From assembly GCF_005860765.1 (NCBI RefSeq), contig NZ_VCEI01000011.1, forward strand, positions 620,001 to 684,000: DNA of 64,000 bases, in the 5' to 3' direction. Positions within the stretch are counted from its first letter, which is position 1. Every line of letters starts with the position of its first letter. The DNA comes from Dyadobacter sediminis. Its GTDB lineage: Bacteria; Bacteroidota; Bacteroidia; Cytophagales; Spirosomataceae. Made by a program: the position numbers and the translations under genes. This document shows positions 54,706 through 63,410 of the stretch, in pieces. The notes beneath the pieces were generated by a model. It saw only the letters and a list, made by a program, of their open reading frames with translations, did not search any database and was not told the origin of the DNA.

Positions 54706-54741
54706 AGACATCCTCTCCGGGATGTCTTTTTTGTTTTAATG
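54706..54741 (+). terminator. terminator after tRNA-Met
   Basis: Eight-base arms (AGACATCC and GGATGTCT) with a six-base loop and a T-rich tail, starting ten bases after the tRNA. Confidence 0.8.
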
Positions 54742-54858
54742 CCTGCATATTCCGGGTTTTTCGCCGTCAAAGCACATTAGTTTGCGCTTTTCCGAGAATT
54801 AAAATTCGGAACTTTCGGTTTACTGTGTTAGGCAAAGCCACCGAATCCTCACGAGCAT

Positions 54859-56637
54859 ATGAAATTACTGATACAATACCTCAGCCGGTATAAAGGCCTC
54901 ATTTTCCTGGCTCTTGTCCTGGCAGCAATCAACCAGATTTTTTCGCTTTTGAACCCGTACATTCTGGGTAATTACCTGATTGATCCTTATGCCAACAAGG
55001 CGAAGTATTTCCGGGATAACGGGCTGAACGATGCTTTTTTCCGGGGCGTACTTATTGGTTTGCTGATGATTATCGGCGTAGCCATGGTATCACGGATCGC
55101 AAAAGCTTTTCAGGATTACGTACTGAATGTCGTCATTCAGAAATTCGGTGCCAATCTTTATACGGATGGCCTGCGGCATGCGCTCAGACTTCCTTTTCAG
55201 GATTTTGAAGACCAGCGCAGCGGCGAAACCTTGTCGGTCCTGCTGAAAGTCAGAGCAGATTGTGAAAAGTTTATCACCAGCTTTGTCAATGTGCTTTTTG
55301 CGACGCTCGTCGGAATTGTTTTCGTGGTCATCGTGGCTTTCAGGCTAAGCCCGATGCTGCCGGTCATTTACCTGGTCGGAGCGGTTGTCCTGGCCATTCT
55401 GACCAGCGTACTCAGCCGTAAAATCAAGGCAATCCAGAAAAATATTGTAAAGGAAACGACTTCGCTCGCAGGTTCCACTACGGAATCTTTGCGGAATATA
55501 GAGCTTGTAAAAAGCCTCGGACTGACGCAGCAGGAAATTACCCGGCTCAATACAACCACGTTCAAAATCCTGAAACTGGAACTGCGGAAAGTAAAAAGCA
55601 TCCGTTCCATCAGCTTTATTCAGGGTACTTTCGTGAATTTCCTGCAGCAATGTATCATGTTTGCGCTGCTCTTTTTTGTTTTCCGTGACCAGATTACGGT
55701 CGGACAAATGATGATGATGCAGTTCTATTCCTTTTTCATTTTCGGACCGCTGCAGGAACTGGGCAATGTGATTCTTTCCTACCGCGAAGCAGAAGCGTCA
55801 CTGAACAACCTGCAGACTTTGCTTGCAAGACCCGTTGAGCACAAACCCGAAAATCCGGAAAGGATTGCAAGCATCGAATCGCTGCGTTTTGAGCAGGTGC
55901 GTTTTCAGCATCAGTCCGCCACAAGACCTGCGCTGGATGATATTTCCTTTCAGGTTAAAAGAGGCGAAACCATCGCATTTGTAGGTCCTTCCGGCTCCGG
56001 CAAAACAACGTTGGTGAAGCTGCTCGTGGGTTTATATCATCCGAATTCCGGATCTGTATTCTATAATAATCACAACGGCAACAACATCGATTTTGACGAG
56101 ATCCGGAATAAAATCGGCTTTGTAACGCAGGATACGCAGCTGTTCTCGGGCACCATCAAGGAAAACCTGCTTTTTGTTAATCCGGAAGCAACGGATGAAA
56201 TGATCCAGGACGTGCTGATGAAAGCGGCCTGCTACAACCTGCTTTCCAGAGCCGAAAACGGGATTGATACGGTAATCGGCGAGGGTGGGCTGAAACTTTC
56301 CGGCGGCGAGCGCCAGCGTTTGTCCATTGCCCGTGCGCTGCTCCGCGTTCCGCACCTGATTATATTTGACGAGGCAACTTCTGCACTGGATTCTCTTACG
56401 GAAGAAGAAATTTCAAACACGATCCGGAACATCACTGATCAGCGCCAGCATATTACGGTCATGATTGCGCACCGCTTGTCCACGATCATGCATGCAGACC
56501 GGATTTATGTGCTTGAAAAAGGCCATATCGTGGAAACCGGCAGCCATCTTTCCCTGATTGAAGAAAAAGGGCTATATTATGCCATGTGGCGGCAGCAGAT
56601 CGGTGAACGCAAAGACGATCAGGTTCTTTCGGCCTGA
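54859..56637 (+). CDS. ABC transporter, fused permease and ATP-binding protein
   Basis: A 592-residue exporter-type half transporter that works as a dimer in the inner membrane. Six membrane helices occupy residues 1-310; the nucleotide-binding domain (about 340-580) has Walker A GPSGSGKTT, Q-loop VTQDTQLFSG, signature LSGGERQR, Walker B LIIFDEATSALD and the H-loop IAHRLST. Substrate is unknown; MsbA-like lipid or drug export is the family norm. It has no adjacent partner and is convergent with the alkA-like gene. Confidence 0.93.
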   Translation: MKLLIQYLSRYKGLIFLALVLAAINQIFSLLNPYILGNYLIDPYANKAKYFRDNGLNDAFFRGVLIGLLMIIGVAMVSRIAKAFQDYVLNVVIQKFGANLYTDGLRHALRLPFQDFEDQRSGETLSVLLKVRADCEKFITSFVNVLFATLVGIVFVVIVAFRLSPMLPVIYLVGAVVLAILTSVLSRKIKAIQKNIVKETTSLAGSTTESLRNIELVKSLGLTQQEITRLNTTTFKILKLELRKVKSIRSISFIQGTFVNFLQQCIMFALLFFVFRDQITVGQMMMMQFYSFFIFGPLQELGNVILSYREAEASLNNLQTLLARPVEHKPENPERIASIESLRFEQVRFQHQSATRPALDDISFQVKRGETIAFVGPSGSGKTTLVKLLVGLYHPNSGSVFYNNHNGNNIDFDEIRNKIGFVTQDTQLFSGTIKENLLFVNPEATDEMIQDVLMKAACYNLLSRAENGIDTVIGEGGLKLSGGERQRLSIARALLRVPHLIIFDEATSALDSLTEEEISNTIRNITDQRQHITVMIAHRLSTIMHADRIYVLEKGHIVETGSHLSLIEEKGLYYAMWRQQIGERKDDQVLSA

Positions 56638-56671
56638 AAACATACGACAAGTACAATGCATTTCTCCCAGC

Positions 56672-57577
56672 TTAGATCCGGACGGTAAGACTGCGCCACA
56701 GATAAAATACAAGGTAACTTTCCCATCCGGCAAAGCTGCTGAAGAGCGCATCTATTTTGTCCGTCTCGCTCCTGTCACCGATGATGCCATTGTTGGCCAA
56801 TGCCTGCAAAAGCCCGATGTCGCCATGTGGAATGGCCTGCGATTCGTGCAGGGATTTCATCAGGGCGTAGTTGGCTGTCCATAATCCGATGCCTTTGTGC
56901 GCGGTAAGCACTTTTACTTTGGAATCAAAATCCGGCAGCATCCGGATGGCTTCCTTATCCAGCGTTCCTTCATGAAATGCTTTGGCAATGCCGATGACAT
57001 AAAGTGCCTTCCTTTCCGAAAACTGCATGCTTTTCAGTTCCTGCAGATCGGCTTGCAACAGCACTTCGGGATCAGGAAAAATGTAGTACGATTCGTTTTC
57101 ATAGTTCACTTTTTCACCATAACGCTCCACAAGCCTCCTTTTAACCTTATACGCAAAACTCAGGTTGATCTGCTGGCCCACAATGCACCAGCAAATGGCT
57201 TCAAAAATATTATATATGCCGATCAGCCGAAAACCCTCGTATGTCTCGGTCATGTATGCCAGCTGCCCGTCTGTTTTCAGAAGGTCATAAAATGGCTGGA
57301 TATTCCGGTTCATATCAAACCATTCCGCGATGTATGCAATCAGGAAATCCTTGTTTTCTCTGGAAGCTTCTCCCGCCAGCACCGTTACTTTGAGAAAACT
57401 GCTTTCCGCTTCTATGGAAAACAAAACCGGCTCCGCTCCTATTTTAACGGCTTTATACAAAACTTTGCCCTTGATTACATGCAGGCAGTCGTCGTAATTC
57501 CTGTCCAGAAACCAGAGACATTCGTCAAAACTGAAAAGGGACGGGACGGGTATTAAAAACGTTTGGTCAGAATTCAT
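56672..57577 (-). CDS. DNA-3-methyladenine glycosylase II-like protein (AlkA family)
   Basis: A 301-residue HhH-GPD DNA glycosylase that removes alkylated bases. The N-terminal AlkA-type beta domain (about 1-115) is followed by the helix-hairpin-helix motif in VLTAHKGIGLWTANYALMKSL and the catalytic Asp253 in HGDIGLLQAL. It follows holA by 41 bases on the same strand, so it is probably the last gene of acpH-like/holA/alkA-like. Confidence 0.88.
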   Translation of the reverse strand: MNSDQTFLIPVPSLFSFDECLWFLDRNYDDCLHVIKGKVLYKAVKIGAEPVLFSIEAESSFLKVTVLAGEASRENKDFLIAYIAEWFDMNRNIQPFYDLLKTDGQLAYMTETYEGFRLIGIYNIFEAICWCIVGQQINLSFAYKVKRRLVERYGEKVNYENESYYIFPDPEVLLQADLQELKSMQFSERKALYVIGIAKAFHEGTLDKEAIRMLPDFDSKVKVLTAHKGIGLWTANYALMKSLHESQAIPHGDIGLLQALANNGIIGDRSETDKIDALFSSFAGWESYLVFYLWRSLTVRI

Positions 57578-57618
57578 GAATGCTGTTTACTGCAGTTCCT
57601 AAACGGCTGCAAGGCGAC

Positions 57619-58638
57619 TTAATGTACAATTTTAAAAACGAGCTCCTTCAGCAGTTCACTTTCCGGAATGCTTACGCCGTCCAGTCCTTTGAGCCGGCTG
57701 TCGCATTCGCGCAGATAATGGATGACATGCGCCACTTTGGGCAGCGGATAATTCCGGATGGCAAGCAAATAATCCTTTACAAAATACGGGTTCACGCCCA
57801 GTTCTGCGGCAAGGCCTTTTTCCGATTTGTCCTTGCTGGCATGTGCCAGCAGCAATTTTGCAAAGAAATTATACAGGATAATCAGAATGGGCGACAATGG
57901 ATTGTCTTTGGAATTAGCCGAAAAGTACGAGGCGATCTGATTGGCTTTCAATACATCGCGCTGCATCAATGCTTTCTGGAATTCGAAAACATTGTATTCC
58001 TTGCTTATGCCTACAAACCGTTCCACCGCCGCGGCATCGATCCCTTCATCCACGCGCAGATTCACCATGATTTTACGGACTTCATTGGAAAGCCTTTTCA
58101 GGTCGTTGCCAATGTTGTCCACAAGCATCTGAATGGCTTTGGGACTTATTTTGACGCCTTCCTGCTGACAGAAAGCAGCAACCCAGTCCGGCAGTTTATT
58201 GTCGTACATCTTTTTGGACTGCACGACGGCGCCATGCGTGCCGATGGCCTTGATAAAAGACTTTCTTTCATCCGCATTTGCATGAAAGCAAAGCACCAGC
58301 ACGGTACTCGCTGCTGGGTTCAGGGCGTAATCTTCCAGCCTGGCCTGCTGCTCTTTCTGTTCGATTCCGCCGAGCTTGTTCGCATCTTTTACAATGACGA
58401 TTTGCCTTTCGGCCATAAACGGAAACCTGCGCGCATACCCCAGCACGCCGGTCAGGTCCGTGTCTTTACCATAGATGATAAACTGGTTAAACCCTTTTTC
58501 CGCTTCGGGAACCACGCGTTTTTCAAGTTCGTCGGCAATTGCATCAATGTAATAAGGTTCGTCGCCGTGAATAAAATACAGCGGTTTGAACTTCTTGCCT
58601 CTAATTTCTTTCAGGATTGTTTCCGGTGTCTGGGCCAT
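57619..58638 (-). CDS. holA: DNA polymerase III subunit delta
   Basis: A 339-residue clamp-loader subunit that opens the sliding clamp. The AAA-like N-terminal domain reads KPLYFIHGDEPYYIDAIADELE (degenerate Walker A, as usual for delta), with further delta motifs RRFPFMAERQIVIVKDANKL and GNDLKRLSNEVRKIMV, and the C-terminal collar domain (about 210-335). Length is normal. It lies between the acpH-like and alkA-like genes in the same direction. Confidence 0.93.
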   Translation of the reverse strand: MAQTPETILKEIRGKKFKPLYFIHGDEPYYIDAIADELEKRVVPEAEKGFNQFIIYGKDTDLTGVLGYARRFPFMAERQIVIVKDANKLGGIEQKEQQARLEDYALNPAASTVLVLCFHANADERKSFIKAIGTHGAVVQSKKMYDNKLPDWVAAFCQQEGVKISPKAIQMLVDNIGNDLKRLSNEVRKIMVNLRVDEGIDAAAVERFVGISKEYNVFEFQKALMQRDVLKANQIASYFSANSKDNPLSPILIILYNFFAKLLLAHASKDKSEKGLAAELGVNPYFVKDYLLAIRNYPLPKVAHVIHYLRECDSRLKGLDGVSIPESELLKELVFKIVH

Positions 58639-58705
58639 TGTCAGTTTCCGGCGAGCCGGCCAATATATTGTTTACGCAGTGATTCGATTCAACAAAGTTG
58701 CAAAG

Positions 58706-59308
58706 TTAGTGCTCATTCCCGGAAATAAACCGGGCGGATTGCATCTGAAGTTCAGGAAAAAAACGATTAAATTTTTCGTGGTAAAAATCCTCGTGCTCCC
58801 GGAGCTCTGAAACAGCCGTCCGGATCGGGGCCAGAAAACCGGCCCGTCTGGACAAACGCTGAAAGGTAAGATCGATGCCGTCCAGCGTTGCATATTCCGT
58901 AAGCCAGTCCTGCCGGATCATGGAATGCACCATCGGTACCATGCCCGGCGGGATCAGATGCTCGTTTTTTTCAACGATCGTATAGAAATGATGTGCATAA
59001 ACAGGCAGCGGTTCAGAAGCATAATCCTGAAAGTACCTGGCCAGAAAGTAGTCAAAATAGATATCCGTGACAATCCCGGCGAGTTTTCCGTTTGATCTGG
59101 CAGCCCTGATTTTCGCTTCTCTGACCAATTCGTGTGTGTCCGTAAATGAATCAATAAAGCGGTGCAGTTTCAGCCCGAGCACGTATTGCGGATTCCAGTC
59201 CTTGGTTTTTTCTTCTGTTAAAAGCCCTTTAATGAAATCGCCGACATAATTTCCCATGATCACGCCTTCCTGGTTTCCTGACAGCAGAATATGAGCTAAA
59301 AAATTCAT
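58706..59308 (-). CDS. ACP phosphodiesterase-like protein (AcpH/DUF479)
   Basis: A 200-residue helical HD-superfamily-like protein. It begins MNFLAHILLSGNQEGVIMGNYVGDFIKG and continues with HRFIDSFTDTH and IVTDIYFDYFLAR, giving the His/Asp metal ligands of AcpH, which removes 4'-phosphopantetheine from acyl carrier protein. Length matches AcpH. Divergent from slyD and probably the first gene of the unit with holA. Confidence 0.88.
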   Translation of the reverse strand: MNFLAHILLSGNQEGVIMGNYVGDFIKGLLTEEKTKDWNPQYVLGLKLHRFIDSFTDTHELVREAKIRAARSNGKLAGIVTDIYFDYFLARYFQDYASEPLPVYAHHFYTIVEKNEHLIPPGMVPMVHSMIRQDWLTEYATLDGIDLTFQRLSRRAGFLAPIRTAVSELREHEDFYHEKFNRFFPELQMQSARFISGNEH

Positions 59309-59335
59309 ATAAATGGCATTTTAATAAAATTGCCG

Positions 59336-59343
59336 TACGTTTG
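59336..59343 (+). promoter_or_regulatory. minus-7 box of the slyD promoter
   Basis: TACGTTTG is an exact TAnnTTTG match, placed about 60 bases upstream of the slyD start codon. No good TTTG partner was seen at 19-21 bases, which lowers confidence. Confidence 0.4.
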
Positions 59344-59405
59344 TTCAGACGTATTTAAGATGGAACAATTTTTTACAACAACCATTATTTTAACCAAACT
59401 AGCAA

Positions 59406-59921
59406 ATGAAAGTCGAAAAAAATAACGTAATCTCATTGATATACAGCCTCAGGATTCCCGATTCAGAAGGTGAAACCGATGTTGTTGAAGTAGTTACCGA
59501 AGAGGATCCGATGTATTTTATACAAGGAATCAGCGGCCTTCCCGAAGGTTTCGAAAACCAGATCGAAGGACTGAAAGAAGGCGATCATTTCGAATTCACC
59601 GTTTCACCGGAAGAAGGTTACGGCGACTTTGATGAAGAAGCGATTGTAGAGTTGCCCAAAGCCGTTTTTCAGATGGAGGACGTAAACCAGGACGAGTTGC
59701 TGCAGATCGGTAACATCATTCCGATGACCAACGAAGACGGCGAGCGTATGCACGGACAGGTTGTCGAAGTACAGGATCAGGTTGTCATTATGAACTTCAA
59801 CCATCCGCTCGCAGGAAAAGAAATGCACTTTAAAGGCAGAATCCTTTCAATCAGAAATGCCACGCAGGAAGAAATCAGCCATGGCCACATTCACGGAACC
59901 GGTGGTGTGCATCATCACTAG
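59406..59921 (+). CDS. slyD: FKBP-type peptidyl-prolyl isomerase, SlyD-like
   Basis: A 171-residue cytoplasmic prolyl isomerase and chaperone. The split FKBP domain contains DPMYFIQGISGLPEGFENQIEGLKEGD and VSPEEGYGDFDEEAIVELPK, with the insert-in-flap chaperone domain (about 75-125, NEDGERMHGQVVEV) and the return strand NHPLAGKEMHFKGRIL. The C-terminal His-rich tail (HGHIHGTGGVHHH) suggests metal binding, as in E. coli SlyD. Divergent from the acpH-like gene. Confidence 0.93.
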   Translation: MKVEKNNVISLIYSLRIPDSEGETDVVEVVTEEDPMYFIQGISGLPEGFENQIEGLKEGDHFEFTVSPEEGYGDFDEEAIVELPKAVFQMEDVNQDELLQIGNIIPMTNEDGERMHGQVVEVQDQVVIMNFNHPLAGKEMHFKGRILSIRNATQEEISHGHIHGTGGVHHH

Positions 59922-59962
59922 AAAAAGAAATGAGTAAATCCGGATTCCCCCTGAAAACGGAT

Positions 59963-60454
59963 TTACCCATTAACCCTGTATTTTGCACCGTACTGCTCCA
60001 CTTCCACCCCGAACCGCCTCAGAAACTCTACGCCTTCTTCTACCGTAATTCCCTTGTAGGCTGCATAGGAATGCAGAAAGATCACTTTTTTGATTTTCAT
60101 GGTATAGATTACCCGCGCACATGCAATGCACGGGGCCAACGTTACGAAGAGTGTGGAACCTTCAATGTTGGAACCATTTTTTACAGCAAACAAAATCGCG
60201 TTCTGTTCGGCATGTAAGGCTAGCGAACAGCTTCCTTTTGCATCCCTCGGACAGCCCGTTTCGGGAAATTCCTCATCGCAGTTGTGTGTTCCCGCCGGCG
60301 GCCCGTTGTACCCGATTGAAATAATGCGCGTATCTTTTGTCAGAACGGCTCCTACCTGCGCTTTGATGCAATGGGAACGTTTGGCAAGATTTTTAGCCAG
60401 TTCCATGTAAATATCATCAAATTCCGGCCGCAAATTCGTTGTAAGTAAAGTCAT
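59963..60454 (-). CDS. dCMP deaminase/ComEB family cytidine deaminase
   Basis: A zinc-dependent deaminase of about 163 residues. The start at 60454 (MTLLTTNLRPEFDDIYMELA) is preferred; an in-frame ATG at 60478 adds eight residues. The zinc site is LHAEQNAI with Cys pair PCIACARVI, and the family text RSHCIKAQVGAVLTKDTRIISIGYNGPPAGT is clear. It probably converts dCMP to dUMP for thymidylate synthesis. Convergent with slyD. Confidence 0.92.
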   Translation of the reverse strand: MTLLTTNLRPEFDDIYMELAKNLAKRSHCIKAQVGAVLTKDTRIISIGYNGPPAGTHNCDEEFPETGCPRDAKGSCSLALHAEQNAILFAVKNGSNIEGSTLFVTLAPCIACARVIYTMKIKKVIFLHSYAAYKGITVEEGVEFLRRFGVEVEQYGAKYRVNG

Positions 60455-60524
60455 TCGTTTTTCCAATAGAATATACATGCAAACTTATATAAATGCAGCT
60501 GGGATTCCATACAGAATACCAAGT

Positions 60525-61613
60525 ATGATCAAAGGCACGCTGCTGGCCTTCCTTCTGGTTTTTACCTTTTCCTGTGCTTACAGCCAGCAGGACAAAATCG
60601 TACTGAACCTTGCAAAAGAGTCTTTGGCGTTATTTAAAAATTACAAATTTTACATCGAGGACGTAGAAGATCAACGGATTATACCTGGCGCAGGATTGGG
60701 AAAAGTCATTGCACTTGGCAAGGAGGTGCCGGTTGTATTTCCTGCCAGAACCGACCGCGAACTGTACAATTACTGGACGTTTGCAGCACCGAAAAAAGAG
60801 CAGACGTGGCTTCCGCTGATCATCACCGTAAAAGAGCTTTCCGTCAATGAAAAAAGGGTTGCACCCAACAAGGTAACGGGCGAGATCAGGCTTTCGGTAA
60901 AATTCCGCTGGTACCGGAATATGCAGCCGGTTGAACTGACCGGCTATCAGACGGCGGCAAGTTATACAAGACCGGAAAAGGAATATGAATATCAGCGGCT
61001 TGTCAAGCAGCTTGTGGATCAGGCACTGACGCATTTTCAGAAATGGATGGCAACAAATTCCGGCAAAAATCCTGCACTGACCAGAAACCTTCAGCTTGTT
61101 TTCAAGGAAATTACCCAACAGGACAACGACTCGGATACGGTTTTTTATTCTCCGAAAAGGCCGCTCGTCTGGGATGATTTCAAAGTCCGCAACGGAAAGC
61201 CCGGAAGCCGGTATGCAGCGGCTGTTTTTACAAGTTTCGGCTATGAAGGCCGCTCCTATCCAAAAGAAGACGATCTGGTTGTTGAAATCGGGCTGAAAAT
61301 CTTCATGGTCAAAAGCATGTCATGGGGCCGGCCGGAAGCACGCAACGCAAGTACTTTGCGCCACGAACAGATCCATTTTGACATCACACGACTGGTTGTG
61401 GAGAAATTCAAGGAAAGGCTGCGCAAGGCAGATCTGACGATTGAAGATTATGACAGTGAAATCCAGTACCAGTTCCTGGAAGCATTCAGGCAAATGAACG
61501 ATGATCAGGAGCAGTATGACGGAGAAACGGGTCATGGCCTGAACGGCGCGGCGCAGGCAAGCTGGGACCGGAAAATCGCTGAGCAGATTGCGGCCGTTTA
61601 TGCGGTTCAGTAA
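60525..61613 (+). CDS. secreted protein with HExxH motif (DUF922-like)
   Basis: A 362-residue exported protein; the start at 60525 begins a signal peptide (MIKGTLLAFLLVFTFSCAYSQ), and the frame stays open 16 codons upstream. The C-terminal half holds STLRHEQIHFDITRLVVEKF, an HExxH candidate zinc site, and a later ETGHG that could add a ligand. This layout resembles DUF922, a family of putative secreted Zn-dependent proteases. The N-terminal half is beta-rich and unrecognised. Divergent from the deaminase gene and convergent with comEC. Confidence 0.72.
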   Translation: MIKGTLLAFLLVFTFSCAYSQQDKIVLNLAKESLALFKNYKFYIEDVEDQRIIPGAGLGKVIALGKEVPVVFPARTDRELYNYWTFAAPKKEQTWLPLIITVKELSVNEKRVAPNKVTGEIRLSVKFRWYRNMQPVELTGYQTAASYTRPEKEYEYQRLVKQLVDQALTHFQKWMATNSGKNPALTRNLQLVFKEITQQDNDSDTVFYSPKRPLVWDDFKVRNGKPGSRYAAAVFTSFGYEGRSYPKEDDLVVEIGLKIFMVKSMSWGRPEARNASTLRHEQIHFDITRLVVEKFKERLRKADLTIEDYDSEIQYQFLEAFRQMNDDQEQYDGETGHGLNGAAQASWDRKIAEQIAAVYAVQ

Positions 61614-61629
61614 AATTTCAAGCGGATGG

Positions 61630-63408
61630 CTACTGATCTGAAATGAAGATGGTTTTGTCAATTTCCTGATTTGCCACGTAATTTCTGACGTAGTAATCAT
61701 ATGCATTTGTGTCACGCCTGAAAGCTTTGTCCGCTACCAGATAAAGTCTTGCATTTTTCTTGAAACCCATAACGGAATGACCGGGAATGGCATAAATAAT
61801 CGTGTCTTCTTTAAGAAAAGTTATCATGCTGCCGGAAACTGCGCAGCTTATAAAAATGAAGACCAGTGCGTAGGCATATTTGAGGTAAACGTATTCACGC
61901 GATTGATACGCATACCAGACCAGAAACAGCAGAACGTACAGCATCAGCACTTCAGGCATATTCAGATTCAAGTTTTCAATCAGAAAACCCGGCAGTTTTT
62001 TAGGTATGGCAACGGAAATATTGGTCAGCCGAGCAGAAATGTCCACCACAAAGTTAACGGCCGTCTGCAACCAGAATACATTTACAAAACTGACCACCAG
62101 CAACAGCAACGCAGCAGGAAGCAGCACATTCGTGAACGCAATGACAAACGGATTTACCAGCCAGAAATAGCTTGGAAACTGGTGAAAATAATAGAGGCTG
62201 ATTGGAAAAGTAGCCAGTTGTGCAGCAAAGGAAAGTGCGGTAATCTGCCATGTAAATCTGATTACACGATGGGTCGGAGCAAAAATGCTGCAAATGGGTT
62301 CATACAAAAGAAAAATACCCGTCATGGCAAGATAGGAAAGCTGAAAGCCAACGTCATACAAGGCATACGGATCAAAAAACAGGATCAGAAATGCGGAAAC
62401 AGCCAGCGTATTCACCGCATGCTGCTTTCTGCCGAATACTTCCGCAACCACAAAAACAATGCACATCAGCGTCGCGCGTTGTACAGACGGCGGCATACCC
62501 GTAACCAGCGCATAAAATCCAAGCATCAAAATACTGGTTACGAGATAAAGCATTTTCCCGTATTTCCAGCGCTTCATCCAGCCCAATAAAAAGCTGACTG
62601 TCAGAAAAATAATGGCCACATGCATGCCCGAAACGGAAAGGATGTGAACAGTTCCGGAGGTCGTATAATCATCCACCTGATCCGAACGAAGGTCATCCCG
62701 ACGTCCGAGCAGCATGGCTTTCACCAGCCCGTATGAACGATCGTCAGTCATGTTTTTCCGGAATTCATGATCCGCCCATTCCGATACTTTCAGGCTCCAC
62801 AAACCCGGGCCATCCTGAATTGCTGTTTTAGGTAAAATGGCAAAAGTGCCGTCCGGAAGAAAAACCGTCCACTGAATGCCTTTATTCCTGAGATACCTGC
62901 GGTAATCAAATTGAAACGGGTTTGCCGGCGCTTCCGGTACTTTCATGTTGCCATGCACGACAAGCCGGTCACCAACTTCCGGTATGCTTTCCGCATCGGT
63001 CGGAATGCTGACCAAAGCTTTTGCAGAAACCGGGATCCATTTCCCACAACTCAGAATCCGGTGAACGGTTGCTTCCATGCGGACGGATTGCTGTCTTTTT
63101 TCCGGCAAGGTTTTTATTTCCAGCTCGTAATCAGAGTAGGAGTTCAGCTGCAAAGCGTTCAGTTCTGCATTCAGTTTGTTATCCTGAAAAATCCTTACGT
63201 AAATACCCGTAAAAAGCAAAAACACAGAAAAACTGACTGAGAAAGCTGTTTTTCTGTGTTTGAAATGAAACAGGGCGGAAAGTATCAGTAAGACTGCTGC
63301 TGCATATGCGGCATATTGCGGAGGCAAAATAGTTGTAAAATACCCACTCAGCAAAATACCTGTTACCAGAACCGCAACAATACTGACAAAAGGAGCACGG
63401 GACAACAT
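61630..63408 (-). CDS. comEC: ComEC/Rec2 family DNA-uptake channel protein
   Basis: A 592-residue inner-membrane protein. It has N-terminal helices, a DUF4131-like soluble domain (about 90-210, VGDRLVVHGNMKVPEAPANPFQFDYRRYLRNKGI) and the Competence domain (about 225-500) with the family signature TSGTVHILSVSGMHVAIIFL. The C-terminal metallo-beta-lactamase domain of Firmicutes ComEC is absent, as is common in Bacteroidota. It would form the DNA channel if the strain is transformable. Its start is two bases after the upstream M43 gene stop. Confidence 0.9.
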   Translation of the reverse strand: MLSRAPFVSIVAVLVTGILLSGYFTTILPPQYAAYAAAVLLILSALFHFKHRKTAFSVSFSVFLLFTGIYVRIFQDNKLNAELNALQLNSYSDYELEIKTLPEKRQQSVRMEATVHRILSCGKWIPVSAKALVSIPTDAESIPEVGDRLVVHGNMKVPEAPANPFQFDYRRYLRNKGIQWTVFLPDGTFAILPKTAIQDGPGLWSLKVSEWADHEFRKNMTDDRSYGLVKAMLLGRRDDLRSDQVDDYTTSGTVHILSVSGMHVAIIFLTVSFLLGWMKRWKYGKMLYLVTSILMLGFYALVTGMPPSVQRATLMCIVFVVAEVFGRKQHAVNTLAVSAFLILFFDPYALYDVGFQLSYLAMTGIFLLYEPICSIFAPTHRVIRFTWQITALSFAAQLATFPISLYYFHQFPSYFWLVNPFVIAFTNVLLPAALLLLVVSFVNVFWLQTAVNFVVDISARLTNISVAIPKKLPGFLIENLNLNMPEVLMLYVLLFLVWYAYQSREYVYLKYAYALVFIFISCAVSGSMITFLKEDTIIYAIPGHSVMGFKKNARLYLVADKAFRRDTNAYDYYVRNYVANQEIDKTIFISDQ

Positions 63409-63410
63409 AA

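Noticed and set aside
57580..58728. 382-codon open frame antisense to holA
   Set aside because: holA on the other strand has clear family motifs throughout; the antisense product is Phe/His-rich with no fold or signal.
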